Shown here piece by piece: positions 35,553 to 47,688 of a DNA stretch of 64,000 nucleotides; positions within the stretch are counted from its first letter, which is position 1; each line of letters starts with the position of its first letter. The translations under genes were made by a program, and so were the position numbers. Source of the DNA: Platycnemis pennipes. Taxonomy: Eukaryota > Arthropoda > Insecta > Odonata > Platycnemididae. Below the pieces are notes generated by a model. That model was not told the origin of the DNA. It saw only the letters and a program-made list of their open reading frames with translations, and searched no databases. The stretch is taken from the NCBI GenBank assembly GCA_933228895.1, contig OW121846.1:41868107-41932106 (forward strand), written 5' to 3'.

Positions 35553-37572
35553 GTGACCTGTTCTGAGAAGTGATGAAATAGTCATTTTTTTTTGAAAAAA
35601 TGAATTAAGTCAGAATAATTTCATTATTGAGAGAATGCCTCTTAGCACAATATCTTAATTTGCAAAGAAATTTTGCATTAAATTCGGTGAACTGTTCTGA
35701 GTATAGGCCTTAAAGTCAATTTTGGTGAAAAACAGTGCTTTAAATGTGTTTAGTAGAAAGAATTTTATATTTGAGAGAACCCCTGATAGCAGGATATTTT
35801 TTTTTGGCTAAGAAATTATGCATTATTTGCGGTGAACTCTTTCGAGAGGAGGCGGAAGAGTCAACTTTAGCTGAAAAAATGCGGTAAAAATGAATTTAGA
35901 ATAAGTAATTTTAAATTTGAGAGAGCACCTCTTAGCACATTTTCATTAATTTGCAAAGTAACTTAGCAATAATTGCGGTGAACTTTTCTGAGAAGAGGTA
36001 AAAGAGACAATGTCAGCTGAAATACAGCGGTAAAAATGAATTTTATATGAAGAATTTGATTTTTGAGAGAAAGCCACTTAGCAGGTATTTTTTAAGTCGC
36101 TAAAAAATTTTACATTATTCGTTGAACTGCTCTTAGAAGAGGCAAAAGAGTAAATTTAATTTGAAAAACAGCGCATAAAATGAATGATGCAGGAAGAATT
36201 TTATTTGCGGGAGAACATCTTTTAGCATGATATTATTTATTTTGCTAAGATATTTTGCATTATATGCTTTGAACTCTTCGGAGAATAAGCGAATGAGTCA
36301 AGTTTAGTTGTAAACCAGCGATTAACGTAATTTAATAGGAATAATTTCATTTTCAAGGCAGAGACTGACAGCAGGATTTTATTATTTTGCTTTGAAATTG
36401 GTAATAATTTGGGAGAAATGTCCTGAGAAAAGGCGAAAGAGTAAAGTTTAGTTGAAAACCAGCGGTAAAAAAATTTAGTTGGAAGAATTTCACTATTGGG
36501 AGAACGCCCCTTAGCAGGATTTTCTTTATTTTCCTTCGAAATTTTCCATTAATTGCGATAAAGTACTCTGAGAAGAGGGGAAGGAGTCATTTTCAGATAA
36601 AAAACGGCGGTAAAAATGAATTTATTTGTTAGAAATTGCTTCGGAGAGAACGCTCATCAACAGTATATTTTAATTTTACTACTGTTTATTGCTTTTATTG
36701 CGGTAAACTGTCATGAGAAGAGGCGATATAGTCAATTTTAGCTGAAAAACAGCGGTAAAAAAACTTATTTGGATGAAATTCATTATTTGGGGAACGCTTG
36801 TTAGCTACAATGTATTCATATTGCTTAAAAAATTTACATTAATTGCGCTGAACTATTTTGATACAAGGGGAACGAGTCATTTTTACATGAATAACGGCGG
36901 TAAAATTGAATTTATTTGGCTGAAATTCCTTTTTGAAAGAACGCCCCTCAGGAGGATTTTTTTATTTTGCTGGTAATTTTGCATTTATTGCGGTAAACTG
37001 TTTTCAGGAGAGACGATAGAGTCAATTTTAGCTGAAAAAAGCGGTAAAAAGGAATTTAGTTGTAAGAATTTCATTATTGGAAGAACGCTTCATAGCAGGA
37101 TTTTTTTTATTTTACTTAGAAATTTTGTAATAGTTTGGGAGAAACGTCCTGAGATAAGGCGAAAGAGTAAAGTTTAGTTGAGAAACAGCGGGAAAAAATT
37201 TTGTTGGAAGAATTTCACGATTGGGAGAACGCCTCTTAGCATAATTTTCTTTATTTTCCTTAGAATATTTGCAATAAATGCGGTGGACTGTTCTGCAAAT
37301 AGGCAGAAGAGTAAATTTTATTAGAAAAATAGTGATATAAATGAATTATGTTGAATGAAATTTCTAATTGAGATAACGGCTTAGAGAAGGATTTTTTTAT
37401 TTTGCTAAGAAAACATTCATTAATCGCAGTGACCTATTCTGAGAAGAGTGGAAAGAGGCAATTTTAGTAGAAAAATATTTGTAAAAATAATTTTAGTTGG
37501 AAGAATTTCACGTTTTAGAGAACGCAACTTAGCACGATTTTTTATTTAGCTCAGAAACATCCAATAAATACT
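35553..37572 (+). repeat. HOR unit 18, haplotype A, 14 monomers
   Basis: Pairs with unit 13 at about +10,286 bp through 'gtgatataaatg'. Its end has 'cagaaacatccaat', shared with unit 19. Confidence 0.9.
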
Positions 37573-39593
37573 GTGACCTGTTCTGAGAAGAGATGAAATA
37601 GTCATTTTTTTTGAAAAAATGAATTAAGTCAGATTAATTTCATTATTGAGAGAATGCCTCTTAGCACAATATCTTAATTTGCAAAGAAATTTTCATTAAA
37701 TTCGGTGAACTGTTCTGAGTATAGGCCTTAAAGTCAATTTTGGTGAAAAACAGTGCTTTAAATGTGTTTAGTGGAAAGAATTTTATATTTGAGAGAACCC
37801 TTGATAGCAGGATATTTTTATTTGGCTAAGAAATTATGCATTATTTGCGGTGAACTCTTTTGAGAGGAGGCGGAAGAGTCAACTTTAGCTGAAAAAATGC
37901 GGTAAAAATGAATTTAGAATAAATAATTTTAAATTTGAGAGAGCACCTCTTAGCACATTTTCAATAATTTGCAAAGTAACTTAGCAATAATTGCGGTGAA
38001 CTTTTCTGAGAAGAGGTAAAAGAGACAATTTCAGCTGAAATACAGCGGTAAAAATGAATTTTATATGAAGAATTTGATTTTTGAGAGAAAGCCACTTAGC
38101 AGGTATTTTTTATTTCGCTAAAAAATTTTACATTAATCGTTGAACTGCTCTTAGAAGAGGCGAAAGAGTAAATTTAATTTGAAAAACAGCGCATAAAATG
38201 AATGATGCAGGAAGAATTTTATTTGCGGGAGAACATCTTTTAGCATGATATTAATTATTTTGCTAAGATATTTTGCAATATATGCTTTGAACTCTTCGGA
38301 GAATAAGCGAATGAGTCAAGTTTAGTTGTAATACAGCGATAAACGTAATTTAATAGTAATAATTTCATTTTCAAGGCAGAGACTCACAGCAGGATTTTAA
38401 TATTTCGCTTTGAAATTGGTAATAATTTGGGAGAAATGTCCTGAGAAAAGGCGAAAGAGTAAAGTTTAGTTGACAACCCAGCTGTAAAGAAATTAGATTG
38501 GAAGAATTTCACTATTGGGAGAACGCCCCTTAGCAGGATTTTCTTTATTTTCCTTCGAAATTTTCCATTAATTGCGCTAAAGTACTCTGAGAAGAGGGGA
38601 AAGAGTCATTTTCAGATAAAAAACGGCGGTAAAAATGAATTTATTTCTTAGAAATTGCTTCGGAGAGAACGCTCATTAACAGTGTATTTTAATTTTACTA
38701 CGGTACATTGCTTTTATTGCGGTAAACTGTCATGAGAAAAGTCGATATAGTCAATTTTAGCTGAAAAACAGCGGTAAAAAAACTTATTTGGATGAAATTC
38801 ATTATTTGGGGAACGCTTGTTAGCTACAATGTATTCATGTTGCTTAAAAAATTTACATTAATTGCGCTGAACTATTTTGATACAAGGGGAACGAGTCATT
38901 TTTACATGAATAACGGCGGTAAAATTGAATTTATTTGGCTGAAATTCCTTTTTGAAAGAACGCCCCTCAGGAGGATTTTTTTATTTTGCTGGTAATTTTG
39001 CATTTATTGCGGTAAACTGTTTTCAGGAGAGACGATAGAGTCAATTTTAGCTGAAAAAAGCGGTAAAAAGGAATTTAGTTGTAAGAATTTCATTATTGGA
39101 AGAACGCTTCTTAGCAGGATTTTTTTTATTTTACTTAGAAATTTTGTAATAATTTGGGAGAAACGTCCTGAGATAAGGCGAAAGAGTAAAGTTTTGTTGA
39201 AAAACAGCGGTAAAAAAATTTATTTGGAAGAATTTCACGATTGGGAGAACGCCTCTTATCATTATTTTCTTTATTATTCTAAGAATATTTGCAATAAATG
39301 CGGTGGACTGTTCTGCAAATAGGCAGAAGAGTAAATTTTATGAGAAAAATAGTGATGTAAATGAATTATGTTGAATGAATTTTTCTAATTGAGATAACGG
39401 CTTAGAGAAGGATTTTTTTATTTTGCTAAGAAAACATTCATTAATCGCAGTGACCTATTCTGAGAAGAGTGGAAAGAGGCAATTTTAGTAGAAAAATATT
39501 TGTAAAAATAATTTTAGTTGGAAGAATTTCACGTTTTAGAGAACGCAACTTAGCACGATTTTTTATTTAGCTCAGAAACATCCAATAAATACT
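37573..39593 (+). repeat. HOR unit 19, haplotype A, 14 monomers
   Basis: Nearly identical to unit 20. The pair shares 'gacaacccagctgtaaag' (38,472 and 40,493, offset 2,021 bp) and 'agattaatttc', seen in no other unit. Confidence 0.92.
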
Positions 39594-41036
39594 GTGACCT
39601 GTTCTGAGAAGAGATGAAATAGTCATTTTTTTTGAAAAAATGAATTAAGTCAGATTAATTTCATTATTGAGAGAATGCCTCTTAGCACAATATCTTAATT
39701 TGCAAAGAAATTTTCATTAAATTCGGTGAACTGTTCTGAGTATAGGCCTTAAAGTCAATTTTGGTGAAAAACAGTGCTTTAAATGTGTTTAGTGGAAAGA
39801 ATTTTATATTTGAGAGAACCCTTGATAGCAGGATATTTTTATTTGGCTAAGAAATTATGCATTATTTGCGGTGAACTCTTTTGAGAGGAGGCGGAAGAGT
39901 CAACTTTAGCTGAAAAAATGCGGTAAAAATGAATTTAGAATAAATAATTTTAAATTTGAGAGAGCACCTCTTAGCACATTTTCATTAATTTGCAAAGTAA
40001 CTTAGCAATAATTGCGGTGAACTTTTCTGAGAAGAGGTAAAAGAGACAATTTCAGCTGAAATACAGCGGTAAAAATGAATTTTATATGAAGAATTTGATT
40101 TTTGAGAGAAAGCCACTTAGCAGGTATTTTTTATTTCGCTAAAAAATTTTACATTAATCGTTGAACTGCTCTTAGAAGAGGCGAAAGAGTAAATTTAATT
40201 TGAAAAACAGCGCATAAAATGAATGATGCAGGAAGAATTTTATTTGCGGGAGAACAACCTTTAGCATGATATTAATTATTTTGCTAAGATATTTTGCAAT
40301 ATATGCTTTGAACTCTTCGGAGAATAAGCGAATGAGTCAAGTTTAGTTGTAATACAGCGATAAACGTAATTTAATAGTAATAATTTCATTTTCAAGGCAG
40401 AGACTCACAGCAGGATTTTAATATTTCGCTTTGAAATTGGTAATAATTTGGGAGAAATGTCCTGAGAAAAGGCGAAAGAGTAAAGTTTAGTTGACAACCC
40501 AGCTGTAAAGAAATTAGGTTGGAAGAATTTCACTATTGGGAGAACGCCCCTTAGCAGGATTTTCTTTATTTTCCTTCGAAATTTTCCATTAATTGCGCTA
40601 AAGTACTCTGAGAAGAGGGGAAAGAGTCATTTTCAGATAAAAAACGGCGGTAAAAATGAATTTATTTCTTAGAAATTGCTTCGGACAGAACGCTCATTAA
40701 CAGTGTATTTTAATTTTACTACGGTACATTGCTTTTATTGCGGTAAACTGTCATGAGAAAAGTCGATATAGTCAATTTTAGCTGAAAAACAGCGGTAAAA
40801 AAACTTATTTGGTTGAAATTCATTATTTAGGGAACGCTTGTTAGCTACAATGTATTCATGTTGCTTAAAAAATTTACATTAATTGCGCTGAACTATTTTG
40901 ATACAAGGGGAACGAGTCATTTTTACATGAATAACGGCGGTAAAATTGAATTTATTTGGCTGAAATTCCTTTTTGAAAGAACGCCCCTCAGGAGGATATT
41001 TTTATTTTGCTGGTAATTTTGCATTTATTGCGGTAA
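39594..41036 (+). repeat. HOR unit 20, haplotype A, truncated at the core edge
   Basis: Sister of unit 19. It stops after about 1,443 bp in monomer m10, where 'tttattgcggtaaa' runs into diverged sequence 'ttgcgctgaac'. The recurrent 67-codon frame is lost by ATG-to-TTG and a TAG stop. Whether it would have ended as a 14- or 15-monomer unit cannot be told. Confidence 0.9.
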
Positions 41037-41045
41037 ATTGCGCTG
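41030..41045 (+). other. Core edge: junction of homogenised HOR and diverged monomers
   Basis: Left of the junction the sequence is a clean copy of HOR unit 20; right of it the monomers are diverged and follow no 2-kb period. The join 'attgcggtaa' to 'attgcgctgaac' repeats about 10 bp of the monomer, so the join is out of register, with 'attgcg' as shared microhomology. Confidence 0.88.
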
Positions 41046-41130
41046 AACTATTCTGAGAAGACTGGAAAGAGTCATTTTTAGATGAAAAACGGCGGTAAAA
41101 ATTGTCTTTATTTGGTAGAAATAACTTTTT

Positions 41131-41266
41131 GAGTGAACGCTCCTCAGTCGGAATTTCTTTATTTTGCTATGAAATTTTGCAATAATTAGGGAGAACTTTT
41201 CCGTGAAGAGTCAAGTGTAGTTAATAAACAGCGGTAAAAAAATTCTGTTGGAAGGATTTCATTATT
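41131..41266 (+). repeat. K-type monomer, copy 1 (short box 2)
   Basis: Starts 'gagtgaacgctcctcagtc'; its second half is shortened to 'ccgtgaagagtcaagtgtag', giving 136 bp. The same variant occurs at 44,926 and 47,480. Confidence 0.8.
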
Positions 41267-41384
41267 GAGAGAACGCCTCTTAGTAGTATTTTATTTATTA
41301 TACTAAGAAATTTTGCATTAATTGCGCTGAACTATTTTGGAGAGAGGGGAAGGAGTCATTTTTAGATGAAAAACGGCGGTAGAA

Positions 41385-42150
41385 GTGTAGACATTCCGTT
41401 TGAGAGAACGCCTATTAGCAGGATTTTGTATATTTTGCTTAGAAATTATGCAATTGATGCGGTTGACTGATCTAGAAATAGGTGACTCAGTGAATTTAAG
41501 TCGAAAAAGGTGATGAAAATGAAATAAGTTGATACTTTTTCGTATTTGAGAGACCGTAATAAAGGAGGTATTTTTTATTTGGCTAAGGAATTATGCATCT
41601 ATTTTTGTGAACTCTTCTGAGAAAAAGCGAAAAGGTGAATTTTTGCTGAAAAACAGAGGCTAAAATGAATTTAGAATAAATAATTTTTAATTTGAGAGAG
41701 CGCCTCTTAACAGGATATCTTTTATTTCCAAAGACATTTTGCAATAATTACTGTGTAATGTTTAATGGGAGGTGAAAGAGTAAAATTTTCTTGAAAAACA
41801 GCGGTAAAAACGAATGTAGTTGGATGAATGTTACAATTGAGAGAACGCCTTTTAGCAAGATTTTTATTATTTTGCTTAGAAATTTTGTAACAAATACGGT
41901 GAATCATCTGAAGCGGAAGCAAAAGAGTGATTTATAGTAAAAAATAGTGATAAAAATGATTTTAGTTGTAGAATTTAATATTTGAGATGACGCCTCTCAA
42001 AAGAAATCTTTTATTTTTCTAAGAAATTTTTCATTAATTGCGCTGAACTATTCTGAGAAGACGGGAAAGAGTCATTTTTAGATGAAAAACGGCGGTAAAA
42101 ATTATTTTAATTTGGTAGAAATAACGTTTTAAGATAAGGCCTCTTAGCAG
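41385..42150 (+). repeat. Older 12-monomer repeat, copy 1
   Basis: Matches 43,122-43,888 at a constant offset of 1,737 bp, checked at three points ('ccgtttgag', 'tgactgatct', 'cattaattgcgctg'). 1,737 bp is 12 monomers of about 144.8 bp. Copy 1 ends in a deletion near 42,150 ('ttttttagcaggaac'). Confidence 0.85.
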
Positions 42151-43121
42151 GATTATTTTTTAGCAGGAACTCTTCTGAGTAAAGGCGAAAAAACGAATTT
42201 TAGTTGAAAACAGAGGTAAAAATGAATTTAGAATAAATAATTTTGAATTTGGGACGCCTCTTAACAGGATATCTTTTATTTCCACAGATTTTTTACAATA
42301 ATCACTGCAATGGGAGGTGAAAGAGTAAAATTTTTTTGAAAAACAGTGGTAAAAATGAATTTAGTGGGAAAAATGTTAAATTTGAGAGAACGCCTTTTAG
42401 AAATATTTTTATTATTTTGCTTACCAATTTTGTAACAAATGTGGTGAATCATCTAAAGCAGAGGCAAAAGATTCATTTTTAGTAGAAAAATAGTGGTAAC
42501 AATGATTTTAGTTAACAGAATTTAATATTTGAGATGAAGCCTCTCAGCAGAATTTTTTCATCAGAGAGAACGCCTTAAAGCAGGATTTTAGAAGAAATCT
42601 AAGAAATTGTGCATTATTTCTGATAACTCTTCTGAGAAAAGGCGATAGAGTGAATTTTAGTTGAAAAACGGATGTAAAAATGAATTTAATAATAATGTTT
42701 TTTTCATTTGAGAGAGCGCCTCTTAGCAGGATATTTTTCTTTTCAAAGACATTTTGCAATAATTACTGTGAAATATTTGATGGGATACGAAAGAGTAAAT
42801 TTTTCTTGAATAACTGCATAAAAATGAAATAAGTTGGAAGAATTTTATATTTTAGAGAACAACTCTTAGCACAATTTTTTTATTTTGCTCACAAAATTTA
42901 CAATTAGTTAGGTGAACTGTCCTGAGAAGAGGTGAAAGTGTCAATTGTATTTGAAAAACAGGTGTAAAAATGATATTAGTTAGAATAATTTCATTTTTGA
43001 GAGAACGCCTCGGAGAAGAATTTTTTTTCTAAGAAATTTTGCAATAAATGCGGTGAACTATTATGAGAATGGGCGAAAGAGTCATTTTTAGATGAAAAAC
43101 GGTGGTAAAAATGAATTTTTT

Positions 43122-43888
43122 TGGTAGAAATTCCGTTTGAGAGAACGCCTCTTAGCAGGATTTTATATATTTTGCTTAGAAATTATGCAATGGATGCGTT
43201 TGACTGATCTAGAAATCGGTGACACAGTGAATTTAAGTCAAAAAATGTGATGAAAATGAATTTTGTTGATACATTTTCGTATTTGAGAGACCGTAATAAA
43301 GAAGGTATTTTTATTTGGCTAAGGAATTATGCATCTATTTTTGTGAACTCTTCTGAGAAAAAGTGAAAAGGTGATTTTTTGCTGAAAAACAGAGGCAAAA
43401 ATGAATTTAGAATAAATAATTTTTAATTTGAGTGAGCGCCTCTTAACAGGATATCTTTCATTTCCAAAGATATTTTGCAATAATTACTGTGTAATATTTA
43501 ATGGGAGGTGAAAGAGTAAAATTTTCTTGAAAAACAGCGGTAAAAATGAATGTAATTGGATGAACGTTAAATTTGAGAGAAAGTCTTTTAGCAAGATTTT
43601 TATTATTTTGCTTAGAAATTTTGTAACAAATACGGTGAATCATCTGAAGCGGAGGCAAAAGAGTCATTTTTAGTAGAAAATAGTAATAAAAATGATTTTA
43701 GTTGGTAAAATTTAATATTTGAGATGACATCTCTCAAAAGAAATCTTTTATTTTTCTAAGAAATTTTTCATTAATTGCGCTGAACTATTCTGAAAAGCCG
43801 GGAAAGAGTCATTTTTAGATGAAAAACGGCGGTAAAAATTGTTTTTATTTGGTAGAAATAACGTTTTGAGAGAAGGCCTCTTAGCAGG
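43122..43888 (+). repeat. Older 12-monomer repeat, copy 2
   Basis: Second copy of 41,385-42,150. Includes the unusual box 'gagaccgtaataaag' seen in both copies, preceded by 'tttcgtatttga'. Visibly more diverged between copies than the core HOR units. Confidence 0.85.
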
Positions 43889-44925
43889 ATTATTTTTCAT
43901 TTGCTAAGAAATTTAGCAATAAATGCGGTGACCTGTTCTGAAAAAGGTCGAAAGAATAAATTTTCTTGAAAAACAGCGTTAGAAATGAATTTAATTGGAA
44001 AAATTTCATATTGGAGGGAACGACTCTTTGCAGAATTTTTTTATTTTGCTCACAAAGTTTGCAATAAATACAGTGAACTGTTCTGAGAAGAGGTGAAAGA
44101 GTCAGTTATATTTGAAAAACAGGTGCCAAAATGAAATAAGTTAGAATTATTTCATTTTTGAAAGTCTCTTAGCAGGATTTTTAATTTTGCACCGCAATTT
44201 TGCTTTTAATGCGGTTAACTGTGGCGAAAGTGTCAATTTTTGTTGAATAACAGCGATAAAAATGAATTTTATATGAAAAATTTCATTTTTGAGAGATATT
44301 CTCTTAGCAGGATTTTATTATTTATCTATGACATTTTGAATTTATTTCGGGATAACTGTTCGAAAAAGAGGCCTAAGAGTCAATTTCAGTTGAAAGACAG
44401 CGGAAAAATGAATTTAATATGAAGAATATAATTTCTCGTAAAACGCCTCTTAGTAGAATTTTTTTATTTTGATAAGATATTTCGCAATAATTGCTGTGAA
44501 CTGTTTTGAGGAGAGGAAAAATTTAATTTTAGTAGAAAAAAGTGGTAAAAATGATTTTAGTTGGAAGAGTTTCACATTTACGAGAATGCCTCTTAGAAGG
44601 ATTCCTTTTATTTTCCAAGAAATTTTGCCATAAATGCGGTGAACTCATCTGAGAATGAGTTAACTTTGTTGAAAGAATTTCATTATGGGGTAAACGCCTC
44701 TTAACAGGATTTTCTTTATTTTGCTTAAAAATTTGCAATAAATGCAGGGGACTGTTCTGAAAATAGAAATAATATTTGGGCGAATGCCTCTCAGTCGAAT
44801 TTTTTTATTTTTCAATAAATTTTGCATCAATAGTGCTAAATTATTCTGAGAAGACGGGTAAGAATCATTTTTAGATGACTTAAAAGGACGTAAAAATTGT
44901 CTTTATTTGGTAAAAATAACTTTTT

Positions 44926-45063
44926 CAATGAACGCCCCTTAGCCGGAATTTTTTTTATTTTGCTATTAAATTTTGCAATAATTGGGGAGAACTTTTCCGT
45001 GAAGAGTCAAGTGTAGATGAAAAAGATTGGTAAAAATATTTAGTTGGAAGGATTTCATTATTG
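44926..45063 (+). repeat. K-type monomer, copy 2
   Basis: Same shortened 'ccgtgaagagtcaagtgtag' half as copy 1; 138 bp. Confidence 0.8.
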
Positions 45064-45787
45064 CGAGATTGCCTTTTAGTCGGATTTTCTTTATTTTGCT
45101 AAGAAATTTTGCATTAATTGCGCTGAGCTATTTTGAAAAGAGGGGAAAGAGTTATTTTTTAGATGAAAAATTGCGGTAAAAGTCATTTTTTGGTAGAGAT
45201 TCCGTTTGAGAGAACGCCTCTCAGCAGGATACTGTATATTTTGTTTAGAAATTTTGCATTAATTGTGCTGCTCTATTCTGAGAAGAGGGAAAGGAGCCAT
45301 TTTTAAATGAAAACCGGCGGTAGTAATGAATTTATTTGTGAAAATTACTTTTTGAGATTACGTGCCTTAGCAGGATTATTTTATTTATTATTTAATTTAT
45401 GCATTAATTGCGGTTAACAGTTTTGAGAAGAGAGGATAGAGTCAATTTTAGCTGAAAAAGAGCGGTTAAAAAAAATTAGTTGGAAGAATTTCTTTATTGG
45501 GTACGCTTCTTAGCTGGATTTTCTTTATTTTGCTTAAAAATTTACATTAATTGCGCTTATCAATTCTGAGAATAGGAGAAAGAGTCATTTTTAGATAAAT
45601 AACGTCGGTAAAAATGAATTTATTTGGCTGAATTTCCTTTTTGATAGAACGCCCCTTTGCAGGATTTTTTTATTATGTTTAGAAATTCGCAATAAATGCA
45701 GCAGACTGTTCTGAAAATAGGCATAAAAGTGAATTTAAGTAGAAAAGAAGTGATTTAAATAAATTTTGTTGAAATAATTTAATATTT

Positions 45788-45998
45788 GAGAGAATACCAT
45801 AGAGTAGGATATTTTTATTTCTATATCATATTCAATTGTAGCTGGAAAAAGCGGTAAAAAAGAATGTAGTTGGAATATTTTCATATTATATTATATATAC
45901 AATTTTTTACGGTGAACTATGATATGAATATGATGATACAGTTATTTCAGTAGAAAAATAGCGCTTAAAATGATTTTAGCGTGAAAATTTCATATTTT
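45788..45998 (+). repeat. T-type fused monomer, copy 1
   Basis: A compound unit of about 210 bp that joins the first part of one monomer to the second part of another, with an A+T-only core ('attatattatatata') where box 1 would be. Bounded by 'gagagaatacc' and 'agataacgcc'. Confidence 0.82.
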
Positions 45999-47479
45999 AG
46001 ATAACGCCTCTTAGTAGGATATTTTTATTTTGCTAAGAAATTTGGCATTAATTGCTGTGAACTATTCCGAGGAGAGGCAAATGAATCTATTTTAGTAGAA
46101 AAATAGTGGTAAAAATTATTTAAGGTAAAATAATTTCATATTTGAGGAAACGTCTCTCAGCAGGATTTCTTAATTATTCTAAAAAATGTTACATTAATTG
46201 CACTGAACTATACTAAGAAGATGGGAAAGAGTCATTTTTAGATGAAAAACGGAGGTAAAATGGAATTTAATTGGTAGATTCCTTTCCTTTTTGAGAGAAC
46301 GCCTCATAGCCGGATTTTTTTTATTTTGCTAGGAAATATTGCATATTTTGCGGTGAGCTATTTCGAGAAGAGACGATAGAGTCAATAGCTGGAAAAAGCG
46401 GTAAAAATGAATTTAGTTGGAAGAATTTTATTTTTTAGAGTATCAATTTTAGCAGGATATTCATTATTTTGCTGAGAAATTTTGCAACAAATATGGTGAA
46501 CTCTTCTGAGAATTGGCGAATGAGTCAATTATTGTTGAAAAGCAGGGTAAAAATGAATTGGGAAATACGGTATATATGAATTAAGTTGAAATATTTTCAT
46601 ATTTTAGAGAACACCTTAGAGCAGGATTTTTTTAATTCGCTAAGAAAACATTCATTAATTGCAGAATAATCTGAAAGAGCCGAAAGAGTCAATTTTAGTT
46701 GAAAAACAGAAGTGAAAATGAATTTAGGATAAATGTTTTTTAATTTGAGAGAGCGCCTATTAGCAGGATATCTTTTATTTTCAATTTGCAAAACATTTTG
46801 CAATAATTACTGTGTAATATTTGATGGTAGGTGAAAGAGTAAATTTTTCTTGAATAACAGCATAAAAATGAATTTATTTGGAAGAATTTTATATTTGAGT
46901 GAACGACTTATCACAATTCTTTTATTTTGCTCACAAAATTTATAATTAATACGGTGAACTGTCCTGAGAAAAGCAAAAGTGACAATGGTATTTTAATAAC
47001 AGGTGTAAAAATGAAATTAGTTAGAAAAATTTCATTTTTGTGAGATCGCCTCTGAGAAGGATATTTTTTATTTTCTAAGAAATTTTGCAATAAATCCTGT
47101 GAACTGTTCGGGAAATGGGTGAAAGAGTTAATTATAGTTGAAAAACGGCGGTTAAAATGAATTGAGTAGGAAGAATTTTATTTTTTACAGAACGCCTTTT
47201 AGCAAGATTTTTATTATTTTGCTTAGAAAGTTTGTAACAAATGCGGAGAATCATCTAAAGCAGAGGCAAAAGACTCATTTTTACTAAAAAAATAGTGGTA
47301 AAAATGGTTTCAGTTGGTAGAATTAAACATTTGGAAGAAAGCCTCTCAGCAGAATTTTTTTATTTTTGAATGACAATTTGCATCAATTAACTAAACTATT
47401 CTGAGAAGACAGCTAAGAGACAGTTTTATATGAAAAACGGCGGTAAAAATTGTCTCCATTTGGTAGAAATAACTTTTTG

Positions 47480-47558
47480 AGTGAACGCTCCTTAGCCGAA
47501 ATTTTTTTTACTTTGCTATGAAATTTTGCAATAATTGTGGAGAACTTTTCCGTGAATT
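47480..47558 (+). repeat. K-type monomer, copy 3, broken by the inversion
   Basis: Begins 'gagtgaacgctccttagcc' and follows copies 1 and 2 as far as 'ttttccgtga', where the reverse-oriented block starts. This fixes the left inversion breakpoint. Confidence 0.85.
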
Positions 47559-47565
47559 CCGTAAA
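47552..47565. other. Left inversion breakpoint
   Basis: Forward K-type monomer ends in 'ttttccgtga'; reverse monomer starts 'cgtaaatttcttaac'. The join reads 'ttccgtgaattccgtaaat', with 'ttccgt' on both sides. The dominant base changes from G to C across it. Confidence 0.88.
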
Positions 47566-47688
47566 TTTCTTAACAAAATAAAGAAAATCCTGTTATGAGG
47601 CGTTCACCCTATAATGTAATTCTTCCATATAAATTTATTTTTACCGCTTTTTTCAGCTAAAATTGACTCTCAGAAACATTTAACAGCA

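Larger units (their letters stand above)
1..41036 (+). repeat. Homogenised HOR satellite core (20 units of a 14/15-monomer repeat)
   Basis: Continuous tandem array of about 145-bp monomers arranged in HOR units of about 2,020 bp (14 monomers) or about 2,166 bp (15 monomers). Units were delimited at a shared landmark, 'gtgacctgttctgag' followed by 'gatgaaat', seen at 6, 2027, 4192, 6211, 8232, 10397, 12563, 14583, 16750, 18916, 21082, 23101, 25267, 27286, 29306, 31369, 33388, 35553, 37573 and 39594. Monomers inside one unit differ strongly, while equivalent monomers in successive units are nearly identical, which is the definition of a HOR. All monomers have one orientation, and G greatly exceeds C on this strand. 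No gene, RNA gene or transposon was found. A centromeric role is inferred from architecture only. Confidence 0.95.
41037..47558 (+). repeat. Diverged monomeric satellite flank, forward orientation
   Basis: About 45 monomers of the same family (box 1, box 2 and 'cagcggtaaaaatgaatt' all recognisable) with many substitutions and small indels. It contains monomer types also seen in the core, such as 'gaatttagaataaataattt' before box 1, so core and flank share ancestry. No gene or other element was found. Open frames of 60-71 codons here are incidental. Confidence 0.92.

Noticed and set aside
1..41036. CRISPR array
   Set aside because: The repeat unit is 145 bp with no unique spacers, and whole 2-kb blocks repeat. 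That is satellite structure.
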